A DNA stretch of 64,000 nucleotides from Ahaetulla prasina. Lineage: Eukaryota; Chordata; Lepidosauria; Squamata; Colubridae. The stretch is from NCBI RefSeq assembly GCF_028640845.1, contig NC_080542.1:19324283-19388282 (forward strand), written 5' to 3'. The translations under genes and the position numbers were made by a program. Positions 31,401 to 43,648 of the stretch are shown here, in pieces. Under the pieces are notes generated by a model, which made no database searches, was not told the origin of the DNA, and saw only the letters and a program-made list of their open reading frames with translations. The stretch's first letter is position 1. Each line of letters begins with the position of its first letter.

Positions 31401-33290
31401 GATGACCTGCCCCCTGGACCCCCACCTTTGGTGGAAGCACCTCCGCTTGCTGATGACCTGCTGGACAGCCGGCCTTATGCCTGTGGACAGTGTGGCAAGA
31501 CCTATCGTCACGGTGGCAGCTTAGTCAATCACAAAAAGATCCACCTGATTGGCGATTACCAGTGCAGCATCTGTTGTCGGCAGTACTGTAACTTGTCCGC
31601 CTATAGGAATCACCTTCGAAACCACCCGAGATGCAAGTTGAACGGCAGCATCCCCCAACTCCGACAATCGGTCCTTGCTGCAGAAAGGGAGCTGCCTTGT
31701 GCTTACAAGAAGCTGAAGGATGAGCCATGTTGGGCTTCCCAAAATGGAGAAGCTTCTGCGAGCAATTCTTTCCTTGTCTCTCCTATAGGAAAAATAAAAG
31801 TGGAACAAGGAGAAGAGTTGAGCTCAGGCCTGTCGGAGACCAGAGAAGCTCAGGAATGTGATGTTCCTGGAGAGGGGAATGAGAAGGAGGAGGCCCACCA
31901 AGCAATACAGGAAATGGAGACAATAAAGAAAGAGGAAGAAGGAGCAGGAGAGGAGAAGGGCCCTCAGGCGGAAGAGGAAGACTCTCTCTCAGAACGCCCC
32001 TTCCAGTGTGATGTTTGTGAACGCAGCTACAAGCACGCCGGCAGCCTCATCAACCACAAACAGACCCATAAGACAGGCCTCTTTCACTGCAGCATTTGCC
32101 AGAAGCAGTTCTACAACCTAATGGCCCTCAAAAACCACAACCGCACCCACTTTGAAACCAAACGCTACCGATGTGCCGAGTGCCCCAAGGCATTCCGGCT
32201 CCAGAAGCAACTGGTCAGCCACCAGCGCGTGCATTGGGACAGCAGGCCAGAGCCTGCTTTCCACTCGGACCAGAGGTCCCTTCGGGCCAAGCGAGCTGGC
32301 AAGGCAGAGACGTTTCCGCTCCTTCCAGTCCCCGCTAAGCAGCTTCCAGATACCGAAGAGCGTCCGTACAGCTGCAGGCAGTGCGGGCGCTCATATCGCC
32401 ACGCAGGCAGCTTGCTCAACCACCAGAAGAGCCACAAGGTCGGGCACTTCACCTGTGCCTTGTGCACCAAGGCTTACCCCAACCTCATGTCCCTGAAGAA
32501 CCACCAGCGCATCCATTACGAAGTGAAACGCCACCAGTGTCCCGACTGCGGCAAAGCCTTCAAGTGGCAACGGCAGCTGCAGAGGCACCAGCGCCGACCC
32601 CACCCTTGCAGCAAGGTCATGCCAGGGCAAGAGCCCGAAAGAACTAGAGTGGATTGCGAGAGGGATCAGGGGAACAACCCCGGAGAGGCACTTGTTGGGA
32701 CTTTGCAGAGCCCGCCTCACCCCAAACGCTTACGCAACCATGCCTCCCAAAAGAACCACAGTCGCGTGCATGCAAAGAAATATTTGGAGTGCTCTGATTG
32801 CGGCAAAGCTTACCGGGCTTCCAGGGGCCTGATGCAGCACCTGAGAAGACATCAAGCTGAGGAAAGAGGGGACAGTCCTAAAGGCAAGCTGCTGGATGAC
32901 CAGCCTTACAAGTGTCATAGCTGTGAGCGGACATACCGCCATCCTGGTAGTCTGCTAAATCACAAGAAGGCCCATGCAACTGGCCTCTACCACTGCCCCA
33001 CTTGCCAGAGGAACTTCTACAACCTTCTGGCTCTCAAGAACCACCTTCACATCCACACGGACAAGAGACTCCACCGATGCCCTCATTGTGGCAAGGCCTT
33101 CCGGACGGCCAAGCGGTTGGCTGCTCACACCAAGCTCCACGGCAGGTCGAAGGAAGAAGAGACCTTCTCCTGCCCCGTCTGCTCGAAGAGGTTCTTCCAC
33201 CACCTTACTTTCCAGCAGCACCAGTTGTTGCACGCCAAGGTTGATGGGCACCATGCCCTTGAGGGTGGTATCACAGGGGAAGGGAACTGA
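28416..33290 (+). CDS. ZNF646: ZNF646, large C2H2 zinc finger protein (1624 aa)
   Basis: Intronless coding exon. The start at 28416 has a strong context (G at -3 and +4) and follows a splice acceptor at 28299. The protein is built from a repeated two-finger module. The first finger carries YRHAGSLxNH or a variant; after a short HxxGxF linker comes a second finger ending NLMALKNHxRxH. Nine good modules are seen, at about residues 20, 195, 410, 520, 710, 1020, 1190, 1320 and 1500. A tenth, at about 830, is degenerate (FDQAKNLIDH). Acidic spacers separate modules, and extra single fingers follow several of them. The modules match human ZNF646 (about 1829 aa) very closely. An N-terminal finger that precedes the first module in human is absent here. 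Presumed nuclear DNA-binding protein; targets are unknown to me. Confidence 0.95.
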   Translation: MAEGDAALSSEPSVGQEERPYKCKQCPRSYRHAGSLVNHRRTHEVGLFRCLVCHKNFSNPMSLKSHLRTHTEEKRHKCPDCGRSFRVSSQLPSHHCPAQAIQEQEEEGQRDGSYSFQKGQSPSSLDVDSRSGMEGSSRSLLSNPEKYIAESVAPADFSQQEFPIKKEQENQDLLPGHREGREEPGLLAALEDDRRYKCNQCDKAYKHAGSLTNHKQSHTLGFYQCGMCYKEFSNLMALRSHTRLHSEYRPYKCRFCHKAFRLPSELLSHQKAHSQEESKSADPSVWEDLEHNVWEEDSIETSAKLDIYQPPPMGTGFGERVPCSLKDTSKAGGGERCNPDGELCVRCGGTFANEEELKEHSCLYPKEADEEEEAEGSSPSQAAPSSSEAWGARLKSEEAFPMSEERPFRCGDCGRTYRHAGSLINHRKSHQIGVYSCTVCSKQLYNLAALKNHLRVHLRSKLNSSAPEDASQHPSGILDPPKAQDCPDHCPTRPSDAWKGPAICPKEEEERTLGEEERPYRCEDCGRSYRHRGSLVNHRHTHQTGIFQCSICPKQYSNLMALRNHVRVHLRAARMLGRELRDSLTCTNCGESFEEAEFQLHQLHHLPCTEDIEAAEVPRLGVLHCQEADLLQTIKQDVEALENGATVAEDILPASEMCHVCHQCGLAFSTVASLQTHALQHISGQERLEGVAEGTDPLVPIQRAYECELCGKSYRHSGSLINHKQTHQTGDFSCSLCSKHFQNMASLKSHLRGHQRPRRALSETLKTDMKTDTEASAAMPMILSSAEELRDSCSIQEKDATANDWQLQSQASSPLPDNPEDLLYLCEQCGLGFDQAKNLIDHQQTHQAGIFQCSLCPKEYPTLLALKHHFHGHAKATTSSQDNPKDHAEEQPFLCSLCGMIFPSEESLQHHHSLLHEEAEGRSDSLDVLKRETEEQLDGGGDPEEDQLLSHICGYCGQTFDDMASLEEHSNGHLEEKVAALADTSIQLWRAPRMEDDLPPGPPPLVEAPPLADDLLDSRPYACGQCGKTYRHGGSLVNHKKIHLIGDYQCSICCRQYCNLSAYRNHLRNHPRCKLNGSIPQLRQSVLAAERELPCAYKKLKDEPCWASQNGEASASNSFLVSPIGKIKVEQGEELSSGLSETREAQECDVPGEGNEKEEAHQAIQEMETIKKEEEGAGEEKGPQAEEEDSLSERPFQCDVCERSYKHAGSLINHKQTHKTGLFHCSICQKQFYNLMALKNHNRTHFETKRYRCAECPKAFRLQKQLVSHQRVHWDSRPEPAFHSDQRSLRAKRAGKAETFPLLPVPAKQLPDTEERPYSCRQCGRSYRHAGSLLNHQKSHKVGHFTCALCTKAYPNLMSLKNHQRIHYEVKRHQCPDCGKAFKWQRQLQRHQRRPHPCSKVMPGQEPERTRVDCERDQGNNPGEALVGTLQSPPHPKRLRNHASQKNHSRVHAKKYLECSDCGKAYRASRGLMQHLRRHQAEERGDSPKGKLLDDQPYKCHSCERTYRHPGSLLNHKKAHATGLYHCPTCQRNFYNLLALKNHLHIHTDKRLHRCPHCGKAFRTAKRLAAHTKLHGRSKEEETFSCPVCSKRFFHHLTFQQHQLLHAKVDGHHALEGGITGEGN

Positions 33291-36279
33291 GGGCTTGTTA
33301 GCACACGTGGGGAGATGCATCTAGGATTGTATGGCAGGGAGATCCAATTACAGGGAAATGGTCGAGGTTTGGGTGGGAAGCTGGCTTCATAGGAACAACG
33401 GTCCACGCATCGGGGGTGGGGGAAGGTTAAACCTGGTCGTGGATGGGAGATAAGACAAGGAAAATTGGCTCCATGATTCCCCAGCTTTTCTTCTTTTCTT
33501 TTCTTTTCTTTTCTTTTCTTTTCTTTTCTTTTCTTTTCTTTTCTTTTCGAACATAGATCAGAAAAACCGAGCTGGGATAGCTGGGAAGAGAACAGGCAAG
33601 GTGGGGCGGTGGTGGGTTTTCTCCTCTTAACGGAATGTTACGTTGAGCACATAACATAAAGCATCTCTGTGGCATCTCTTGGAAACATGTTCCATCTTTT
33701 CTGTCTTGGATCCTTTTTGGGAAACTGACTCAGAACACCTTTGGGACTTTCAGAGGACTGTGCATCGACATTCTCCTATTTGCATTTCTGAACTGTTTTC
33801 TATCCTTTTGGGATGTCAGATGAGTAGCTAACTCCATGTTTAAGCTGCATATAAGTATTTAAATTGCTGGGTTTTTTTTAATTAATGGCAAAAGTACTGT
33901 CTTATAGAAAAAGCAAGAATGCTGGGGGTGGGTCTCGGTGTCGTTCCTGAACAAAGACTTAAAGAAGAAGACAATAATCCTCGGTGTGGAGTAATCTTTT
34001 CTTTAAAAAAAAAATTCTACCTCCTTCACTAAAATACGTACACGTTTCCTTGGTATGCAAGGAAACATAAAAAAGCAGTTTAATAGGTTTCGATCGCTTT
34101 GAAAACGGATTCTGAAATGCTCACTAAAAGGTACTAGGGTTTATGTGGAAGGTTTTCTAAAGAAACTTGATTGAAAGTTTTAGGTTTATGTGGGTAAGCA
34201 AGCTCTCCTTGGCAGAACCTCTGCTGGCTGTGTTTTATCAGAATAGGTCTTGAGCAGAAAAAATAATTGGGGATTTTGTAAATGAGTCATTGAGAAAAAT
34301 AATTTACCTCCTGAAATTATTGGGACTTCTTATAGGTGTATCTCTTGGGAGGAACATTCCATTTTCCTAGCCCCCCCCCATTTGATCTCCCCCTTATATC
34401 CCTCAGATGGGTTGGCCCACCACCCCTACCACCATATTGACTGAGAATGATGGGTGCTGCCGTCAAGTGCATCTGGAAGAAGCTAGTTTTGAGAACGCTC
34501 ACCATCTTTTGGACACAGAAACCAGATCTCTCTGGTTGTCTGTATTTTCAGAAGAAGACATGGGGTGCCCAGCCTGAAGGGGAAGGGACAGCGATGCACA
34601 CAGATCACTTTGTGATCCAGACTCCCCCTTAGGGGGATTCTCATGGCCAGACTTGATCTCACGTTCTTCATTTCTCTTTACGCCAAACTAGATTAGGTTC
34701 AGAGAGGCATCTGGGGCACTTTTTAATTTGAAGAAAACTTTCAAGGCACTCAACTTTCTGAGCTCTGCCGCATCCAGATGGCGTTTGGTTCTGCCAGTAT
34801 TTTGAGGCAGCATGGAAGGCACTTAATTTATCTTTGATTTCTCTTCAATTGCCACTTTGCCTTTAAGATGCCGGGCCTGGGGGGCGGGGGGGGAGTGTTT
34901 CCCAACATAAAATAATATTGTTAGTATAAACATAATAATTGGGATTTTAGCTGGTGTAGAAAGCTAATTAATCTTGTTCTTCATGAGATTTGCACAGGGT
35001 TTGGCACAGATGGTATCGGGCCTCCTTTCTTCCCCTGATGTTTGTTTGTATTTCTTTTTAGAAGAAAACCTTTCTGTTAATGGCGGTATTTATTCTCCTA
35101 TCCAGTCTGGACCTGAATTCCCCCGAGAAAGAGGCACCGAGCCTGACCTCGCACAATATGAAACAATGCTCTTTATTTCTTCCCATGTCATTTCTCAACA
35201 GGCAAGACTAACAATGCTAAGCAGCTGCGAGGGTGGCTCAGGATAATAGGCCTGGCAGTCCAACACTGGAAAGACGACAGAGCAGGAAGGGAATATTTGT
35301 CATGAGAGAAATCTCAGTTTGAGAGAACTACTGGAGGACTGCTTTGATCCCTTCATTCTGTTTTGCCCAGAGCGCTTGGATCCCTTTAGGGTTTAGGGTT
35401 GATCTGGATGCAGATCAGATGGCAGAGAAGGGATTCTAACCCCTGGGGGACTTTTCTCTACAGCTTGGAAAACAAAGAAAAGAACCAGGTTAGATGGGCT
35501 TGTTTTTCAAACACAGTGAGATTTTTATTTTTATTTTGAGACCAGCCAGAATGGAGATGTCTTGAAATGAAGCATCCCCAATGTACTTTCCCTGTTCTGC
35601 AAGGCACAGCCAGAGATTATTGGAGATGCATCTAAGAGCTGTCACTCTCATAATCCCTAGAATTTGTAAATGGTTTATAGTGATCAGCTTTTAGACTACA
35701 GGGATGCGGTGGGTGGGATTATAAAAACATTTTTAAAAAATTAAACAATTGACCATCACCAGGCTATCTTCTTCTGTTTTGGGGTTGGCACGGGTACCTG
35801 TTTCACTACTGCTCTGAGGCCAGCCCCCAGTTTTGTTCTCATTCAGGTAGAATTTGGTTCAGTGAAAGAATAAATGTTTTTAAGTAGGTAAGAGCTCTTC
35901 ATTTGTGATTAAATTTTATAGAATTTCTAACATAGGTGGGTAATATTTTTCATAGGGCGTGGGAGGGACATGTGTTGGTTTATTTCACCAGCTGAAATCT
36001 GTTGTTTTTTTTTTTCTTCTGCCTTCAATGTTTATCCTTAACGATGCCCAATAACTCCAGAATGTTGACGATCAACTCCTGTATATGCTGCTGTTTTGGA
36101 TAACTGACATTTTAGCTCTGGTTCAGAAAAAAAAAAGAAAGAAACCTCACAAAAGGAAAATAAATTTTGAGTTTCGTACGTTTTCAAACGCTTCCCCTCC
36201 TCCTTAAATGCAGGCACGGAATACGATTCAGGACTTTATTTGATGTCATTAGATTTGAAAGCTCCTGGCCGGGTGGGCA

Positions 36280-36280
<1 letters not shown>
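33291..36280 (+). other. ZNF646: ZNF646 3' UTR and flank
   Basis: Mostly free of the interspersed repeats that fill the rest of the window, which suggests constraint or transcribed UTR. AATAAA hexamers on the plus strand lie at 35869-35874 and 36159-36164, with more at 36691-36696 and 36715-36720. The true end is not determined. No coding frame is supported. Confidence 0.4.
33486..33548. repeat. (TTTTC)n microsatellite
   Basis: About 12 TTTTC units in the ZNF646 3' region, a polypyrimidine tract on the plus strand. Confidence 0.95.
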
Positions 36281-36328
<48 letters not shown>

Positions 36329-36340
36329 TGAGTGAGTGAA
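36281..36340. repeat. (TG)n microsatellite with GAGT tail
   Basis: TG run of about 45 bp ending in GAGTGAGTGAGTGAAG. Confidence 0.95.
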
Positions 36341-37099
36341 GAAAGGCAGAACCAAGAAGACATTTTCAAACATATTTTACTGTTCTGACATGTTCTCAAA
36401 CCAATAGCTGCCACTCCCCTCATAGAGAACAGGAGACAACTGATACTCTACTCCCCAGCCTTCCCAAATCAAGACCTTCTGGATGGGCTGGACTATAGTT
36501 CCTATCATCCCCAGCCAACAGACTGTCTGGCAGGAACTGGTGCTCTAGTTCAGGTTACCAAGCAAGAAAAGGCTATTTTTCCCTGATTAGACGAAGACTT
36601 GTCCTATGTTTAGTGGCCTGAGAATTTCTTTCGAAAGCTATCTGGTGCCCCCTGGTGCCCAGACCTGAACTATGAAGCACCTCAATGGCAAATAAATTGT
36701 TTTTAATTTTTTTAAATAAAAGTGCTTTCTCTGCTATTATGAATATGGGGAGGGGGCGGTCAAATTATTTTTAGGTAAGCCAGCTGAGGTCTTCAGCAAA
36801 GCAGCGGACAGATCATTTAGTTCGATCTCGCGAAGCAGTAAATCTACCCTTGGGTGAATCCAAGGCCTATCCAAGCTGCTCATGGCCATTGCTGGCATTA
36901 GACTTCCTTTATGTCGTCTGTGCTTACTCAAGTCCACAGAAAGTCCACTGCAGCTTCCCATTTTGGGGTGTTTTTTTCCCAACACTTGGGCCCCCATCCG
37001 AGTAAGGTAGTGTTTCTGAAGCCTTATGAAATCAGTGGGATCCATGATGGTTGGGTGGATGGGTGGATAGATAAGAGAGAGAGATGATTACAGATGATA

Positions 37100-37150
37100 G
37101 ATACTGGTAGAGATAGATAGATAGATAGATAGATACATACATACATACAT
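37100..37150. repeat. (GATA)n/(CATA)n microsatellite
   Basis: AGATAGATAGATAGATAGAT followed by ACATACATACATACATAC. Confidence 0.95.
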
Positions 37151-37289
37151 ACCAAAGTGGCGGGTGAGCACCTGAAGCTTGCACATGCACAGGATTCAGG
37201 TTGCACACATGAAACCATTCCCCAAAGTTGTCACCACCAGTCCTCTAAACAAAAAAAGGTTGGGGATCCCTGCATTAACGGATCCAGAT

Positions 37290-37589
37290 CAGGGATGAAA
37301 TATAAAATGTGTTACTACCGGTTCTGTGGGCGTGGGTGGGTGGGTGGGTAATGTGACTGGGTGGGCGTGGCCAACTTTTTTTTTTAATTTTTAAAAGCAT
37401 TTTTTCAGCTGAAGAACTTTTAAAAGTTTTAAAAACTTTTTAAAGTTTTTTTAAAAAACCGCTGATGATCGCGCAGCTCAGCTGGGCATGGGGGGGAATA
37501 GGGAGTTTTGCTACCGGTTCTCTGAACCAGCTGCCGCCATCACTACCAGATCGGGCGATCTGGTCCAAATAGGGAGCATTTCACCTCTG
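37290..37589. mobile_element. hAT-type element, inverted copy, perfect TSD
   Basis: Reverse orientation of the CAGNGGTGAAATG family: starts CAGGGATGAAATATAAAATG and ends GGGAGCATTTCACCTCTG. Flanks ATCCAGAT at 37282-37289 and 37590-37597 are identical. Confidence 0.85.
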
Positions 37590-38300
37590 ATCCAGATGGC
37601 AGTTACGTTTTCTCATGGAATACATAAAATGATTACAACAACCCAGGCTTAAGAAATGCTCTAGTAAAAAAAATAAAATATAAATAAATGTTTTAAGCCC
37701 TGACCTAATTAGCGATTAGGGAGGGAGGGCAGCTCAATTCTAGCCCCAGGTGGTTTCATAATTAAAAGCCTGTCTGTGAAATGAGTAGCAAATAGGCACC
37801 ACATTGAGTACCCAAGAACCTGTGATGGATTTTGTGAATCGTCAATCTGTATCCAAGCTGGGATGGCCTTTTCTTCCCAGGAACAGCAGCAGGAGGGGTG
37901 TTCCCAGATAGGGATTCAAGAAGACTTAACATGGCATCACAATTGCTCCCTTTCCCCCAAACATTTACTATGCAAGCAAAAAAGACCAGGCTTTGATCTC
38001 ATGGTTGTGGCCGCCATCTTAATACTTCTTACACAAATACATATCCTGGATACACACACACACACACACTGAAGAGGATGGTGGTTCAGATGTGATCCCA
38101 AAGCTTCTGAGCGACAACATGGTAATGATTTCCAGAGTTCCTCAAAAGTTTCTTTAGCAGCGACTTTTAAGGAGGGCTTTGATCCAAGCGATGGCTTTTC
38201 CAGTGCTTGTTTTCAAAGGCGTTTTAAGATTAAATTTTCTGAAGAGCAAAAGCTCAAATCTGTTCAGATTCTGGCAAGTTTGAACTTTGCGCCAAATTGT

Positions 38301-38424
38301 CAGGGGTCTCCAACCTTAGTAACTTTTAAGATTTGTGGACTTCAATTCCCAGAGTTTTGCTGGCTAATGAACTCTGGGAGTTGAAGTCCACAAGCCTTAA
38401 AGTTACTAAGGTTGGAGACCCCTG
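38301..38424. mobile_element. hAT hairpin MITE
   Basis: CAGGGGTCTCCAACC ... GGTTGGAGACCCCTG with fully paired arms around AGTTTTGCTGGCTAATGAAC. No clear target duplication survives. Confidence 0.8.
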
Positions 38425-38519
38425 GCCTAGATAAATGTGCAAATCTTCCCTTCTGTTAACAGGGGCCTTCTGTGACTGTAAGCTTATTTTGAAAGGTCCA
38501 TAAAAAGAGAAATTGTCTT

Positions 38520-41390
38520 TTTTTAAAAAGTTTTTTATTTTTTATTTTAATTACAAAGATAAACATTCCATCTTTCCTTATGCAGCGTGTCGTCTGGGTA
38601 CAAACATCTCTGTGCTACATCATTTCTTATTTGTCAACATCTTTCACCTTCACCTTCACATTTCTCTAAGATTAATATTATAATACATTAAACATTTAAA
38701 CATTATAAAACTCTCCATTTTTTAGTATTTTCTAGTAATAATATCATATTAGTTAAATATCATTATTCTCTTCATACACATACTAACAATTTTCATCTTA
38801 TTTATATATATCTCTTAATATATTTTCTATTTATTCTTTAGTCTTCGTCATTTCCAAACTCCATTTTTAACCATTGATAAAATACTTCCCATATCATAAA
38901 ATACCAACCATTGATAAAATACTTCCCATATCATATCATATTCAGTTTGTTCTTTTTCCTTAATTGCTAATGTTAATCTGTTCATTTCTGCACATTCTAA
39001 TATTTTCCTTATCATCTTTTTTTCAATGGGAATCTCTCCACTTTTCCAATGTTACGCAAATACAATTCTAGCTGTGGTTAATACATGAATAATTAAATAT
39101 ATATTCTCTTTATTATAAATTTCAGGCAAAATTCCTAGCAGAAATATTTCTGGTTTCAACTCAATATGTTGTTGTATCATCTCTTCCAACCATTTCTTAA
39201 TTATTGTCCAATTCTTCTTTGCTTCTTCACATGTCCATCATGTATGATAGTAAGATCCAGGTATTTGGTGACATTTCCAACATTTAGCTGATTTATCTTT
39301 AAACATCTTTGTCAGTCTTGCCGGTGGTAAATGCCATCTGTAAAACATCTTATACAAATTCTCTTTATATGTAGTTGACATCATTAATTTATAATCCCTA
39401 TCCCACAATTTCTGCCATTTATCTAATTCTATCGTATAACCAAAGTTTTTCACCCATACTACCATTGTCTCTTTTACTTGTTCCTCTTCCAATTTGATAC
39501 CCAATAAGTAATTATACAGTTTCTTTATTAACCTTTCTTCTGTTCCTGTGAAGATTTTCTCTAACTCCGTTAATTCTTTGTAAAAACCCTGCAATTTAAC
39601 ATCTTTCTCATATCTAGACTGTATCTGCACATGTAAATAACACGTTATATTGATCCCTTGCTCACTCATTTCTTCTTTCATTTTAAGTCCCCCTTCTTCA
39701 TTTCCAAACTCCATTTTTAACCATTGATAAAATACTTCCATATCATAAAATACCAACCATTGATAAAATACTTCCATATCATATAATATTCAGTTTGTTC
39801 TTTTCCTTAATTCTAATGTTAATCTGTTCATTTCTGCACATTTTAATATTTTCCTAATCACCTTCTCATCAATGGAAATCTCTTCAATTTTCCAGTGTTG
39901 TGCAAATACGATTCTAGCTGCAGTTAATACATGAATAATTAAATATGCATTCTCTTTATTATAAATTTCGAGTAAAATCCTTAGCAGAAATACTTCTGGT
40001 TTCAACTCAATAAATTATTGTATCATCTCCTCCAACCATTTCTTAATTATTGTCCAATTCTTCTTTGCTTCTTCACATATCCACCACATATGATAGTAAG
40101 ATCCAGGTATCTGGTGGCACTTCCAATATTTAGCTGATTTATCTTTAAACAACTTTGCCAACCTTGCTGATGCAAGGTGCCATCTATAAAATACAAATTC
40201 TCTTTATATGCAGTTGACATCGTTCATTTATAATTCATGTCCCACAATTTATCTAATACTATCGTATAACAAAATTTTTCGCCCATGCTATCATTCTCTC
40301 CTTTACTTTTTCCTCTTCCAACTTTATACCAAATAAGTAACTGTACCATTTCTTTATCAATCTTTCTTCTGCTTCTGTTAAGATTTTATCTCTGTTAGTT
40401 CTTTGTAAAAACTCTGTAATTTGGCATCTTTATCATATATAGAATGCATCTGCACTTGTGAATACCATGTTATATTGAACCCTTGCTCATTCATTTCTTC
40501 TTCATTTTAAGTCCCCTTCTTCATTTCCAAACTCCATTTTAACCATTGATAAAATACTTCCCATATCATAAAATACCAACCATTGATAAAATACTTCCCA
40601 TAACATATAATATTCAGTGTGTTCTTTCTCCTTAATCGCTAATGATAATCTGTTTATTTTTGCACATTCTAATATTTTCCTAATCACCTTCTCATCAATG
40701 GAAATCTCTTCAATTTTCCAGTGTTGTGCAAATACGATTCTAGCTGCAGTTAATACATGAATAATTAGATATGCATTCTCTTTATTATAAATTTCGAGTA
40801 AAATCCTTAGCAGAAATACTTCTGGTTTCAACTCAATAAATTATTGTATCATCTCCTCCAACCATGTCTTAATTTTTATCCAATACTTCTTTGCTTCTCC
40901 ATATATCCACCACATATGATAGTAAGATCCAGGTATCTGGTGGCACTTCCAGCATTTAGCTGATTTATCTTTAAACAACTTTGCCAGCCTCATTGGTGCA
41001 AAATGCCATCTATAGAACATCTTATACAAATTCTCTTTATATGCAGTTGACATCATTAATTTATAATTCCTGTCCCACAATTTTTGCCATTTCTCTAATT
41101 CTATTGTATAACCAAAATTTTTCACTCATGCTATCATTGTCTCCTTTACTTGTTCCTCTTCCAACTTTATACCCAGTAAGTAATTATAGTTTCTTTATTA
41201 ATCTTTCTTCTGCTCCTGTTAAGATTTTATCTAACTCTTATTAGTTCTTTGTAAAAACCCTGTAATTTAGCATCTTTCTCATATTTAGACTGTATCTGCA
41301 CTTGTAAATACCACATTATATCAAACCCTTGCTCACTCATTTCTTCTTTCATTTTAAGTTCCCTCTTCATTCAAAATGTCTTTATATCTA
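38520..41390 (-). mobile_element. L1 LINE ORF2 C-terminal fragment, tandemly triplicated
   Basis: The minus strand encodes L1 ORF2-type tail sequence with the Cys-rich motif CWKCHQIPGSYYHMWW and ENLYKMFYRWH, in several frames broken by stops and frameshifts. Marker TTTCCAAACT starts at 38851, 39701 and 40524, so a unit of about 0.82-0.85 kb is repeated three times head to tail. A T-rich stretch at about 38520-38560 is the antisense poly(A) end. Not functional. Confidence 0.8.
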
Positions 41391-41749
41391 ACAATATTTC
41401 CCATATTAATAATATTTGGGTGAATCAATGCTTCCATTGTTGAAAGCCAAACTGGTATCCTCAAATAATGTTGTTCTTTAATTTTCTCCCACACCAATAA
41501 TGCATTCCTTATATAGTGTCTCTGAAAATATCCTTGTATCTTATTTTTCCCATATCATAAAAATGCATGCCACCCCAGTTGCAAATCGTGTCCTTCCAAG
41601 GTCAATAATCTTACACTCCTCAATATAATCCACTCTTTCATCCATGCTAGTACTGCAGCCTGATAGTACAATTCCCAGTTTGGTAGTCCAAACTACCAAA
41701 CAGGGAAATGGTCTTAATAGACATCTTGCTGAACTGTATGTTAAGGATG

Positions 41750-42138
41750 ATAGGTAGTCTAACGACCATACAAAGTTGCAATGGACCCCCCAAAAGTTAC
41801 AACTTGATTTTGAAGTTACGATGGCTGCATACTTACATACACACCCCTTGTAGTCACGTGATCATATTTTGGTTGCTTGCAACTAACTCATCTTTATGAC
41901 TAGTTGCAGCATCCTATGATCATGTGACGATGGTTTTCAACAGTTTTTCCTGGTTTCCAGCAAAAAAAAATGCACATTGGCTAAAATGTATTTACTTGGC
42001 AACCAGGGCATTCACTTAACGGCTGCTTCAAAATATAACATAAAATCAGATCCAGTCACATAGTGACCTGCTTAACGACCACAACTTATAACTAATTCCA
42101 GGCTCAATTATGGTCGTTAAATTGAGGACTATCTGTAA
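41750..42138. mobile_element. TIR-type DNA element (AGTCCTCGACTTA family)
   Basis: Left part GGTAGTCTAACGACCATACA, right end TGGTCGTTAAATTGAGGACTA. Internal GTCACGTGATCATATTTTGG block present. Confidence 0.7.
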
Positions 42139-42139
42139 T

Positions 42140-43350
42140 ATCATTGTGGCAATATTAAATTACAAACAATGGTAATGCTTGCCTTTCTTTTATTGTTTAT
42201 ATCCCATTTTTCCAAACAAATTTTCACAGTAACATAATAGAAAAACAAATGTAATAAATACATGTTATCAAATATAAATAGATCTATCTATCTATCTACA
42301 CAGAGATAGAAAAGTACCGCATATTATAAATCAACCTGGGGGAGATGTTTTAAAAAGACAAAAGATCAACAATCAAATGCTTTCTAGAGTACAAGATGCT
42401 GGTTCCCAACAATTAAAGCCTATAATATCAGCAACGTTATAATGTACAAATAATAAGATGTTGGCCGGACAAAGTTTAGAAATGTTTAAATAACTTACTT
42501 CATTAAATGGAACATTAAAAATAAATACACCAATAAATCCATGTCAGTTTTATCATCTTGAAAAAAACAACAACTCAAGATTAGCTCGGAAGCTTTTTAA
42601 TTCACAAGAGAAACCCAAGATTCTACCCACATCTTGCTTTCAAAATAAAGATGATTTGTAGTGAAGTGCTGAGGCTCAAAGAAAGCAAAAGTGGGGCAAG
42701 AAACCTGGATTCCTGGCTTGGCTACAAAACCCAAGGAAGCTGTAGTCTCTGCTCACATATGGTACAAAAGTTTATATATAACCATGTGTATACAGTATAA
42801 CAAACCACCTTTAGGGTTTGTTCAAAAGGCTAAGCCATAGACCACAGCAGTTAAGTTTGTAGAATACCTAAAGCTGAAGCAAACAAGCCATATCATGGTT
42901 TAATGCATTGGGAGAAGTATGTCAGTTTCAATTGTCTTGTCTAATAATTCTATTGAGGTACTAGAGAATCATAGTCACTGAAACAAAATGTAAATTGTAT
43001 GGGGCTGTCTGTAACTAATTGGCAAGACTCTACTTACACTAAAAAGCTCAGATTTAGTATAGAGGTTACTTAATGCATGTAGTTTGTTTTTCTTTGAAAA
43101 TAATAAGAAAATTCCAAAGCACTAAAGAGCAGGAGATATTGACTATACAAGCTTCAAAGCTTTTGAAAATGGATTTTTAGGAGTGTAAAAACTGGGCAAG
43201 TCAGTTTTGATCAATTTAGTCCCAGGCTTATTTACAGATGGAAAAAAGGAAATAAATATTTGTCATCCTGATATTTCAGGATCAGAAATGGACAACCACA
43301 GACTAAAAAAAAAATGAAATGAGAAATGTAACTGTATGAACAAGGTGCTT
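42140..43350. other. Flank 3' of PRSS53, nothing firm
   Basis: Lies downstream of the PRSS53 stop on the minus strand. Minus-strand AATAAA at 42189-42194 and ATTAAA at 42596-42601 are possible poly(A) signals. No repeat family named. Confidence 0.35.
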
Positions 43351-43354
43351 AAGG

Positions 43355-43452
43355 CAGTGTTTCTCTACTTTGGCAGCTTTAAGATGTATGGCAGGGAATT
43401 CTGGGAGTTAAAGTCCACACATCTTAAAAGTTGCCACAGTTGAGAAACACAG
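43355..43452. mobile_element. hAT hairpin MITE
   Basis: CAGTGTTTCTCTACTTTGGC ... CAGTTGAGAAACACAG. It lies in the presumed PRSS53 3' UTR or flank. Confidence 0.7.
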
Positions 43453-43648
43453 TAAGTGAATGCAATGCTGACTAGATAATTTCCTAGGGTGTGATCGCTC
43501 TTGTAAACCTTTCTTTGTTACACCAAGATTCAATTTGCTTCAAGAAAGAGGTATACACAGATCATAAAATGAAGCAAAAGTTTGCTTTTCAATCCCTCAC
43601 TGTAAGAGAAATCCTGATTTATGAGCTTGCTAGATGTTAACAAGAAGG

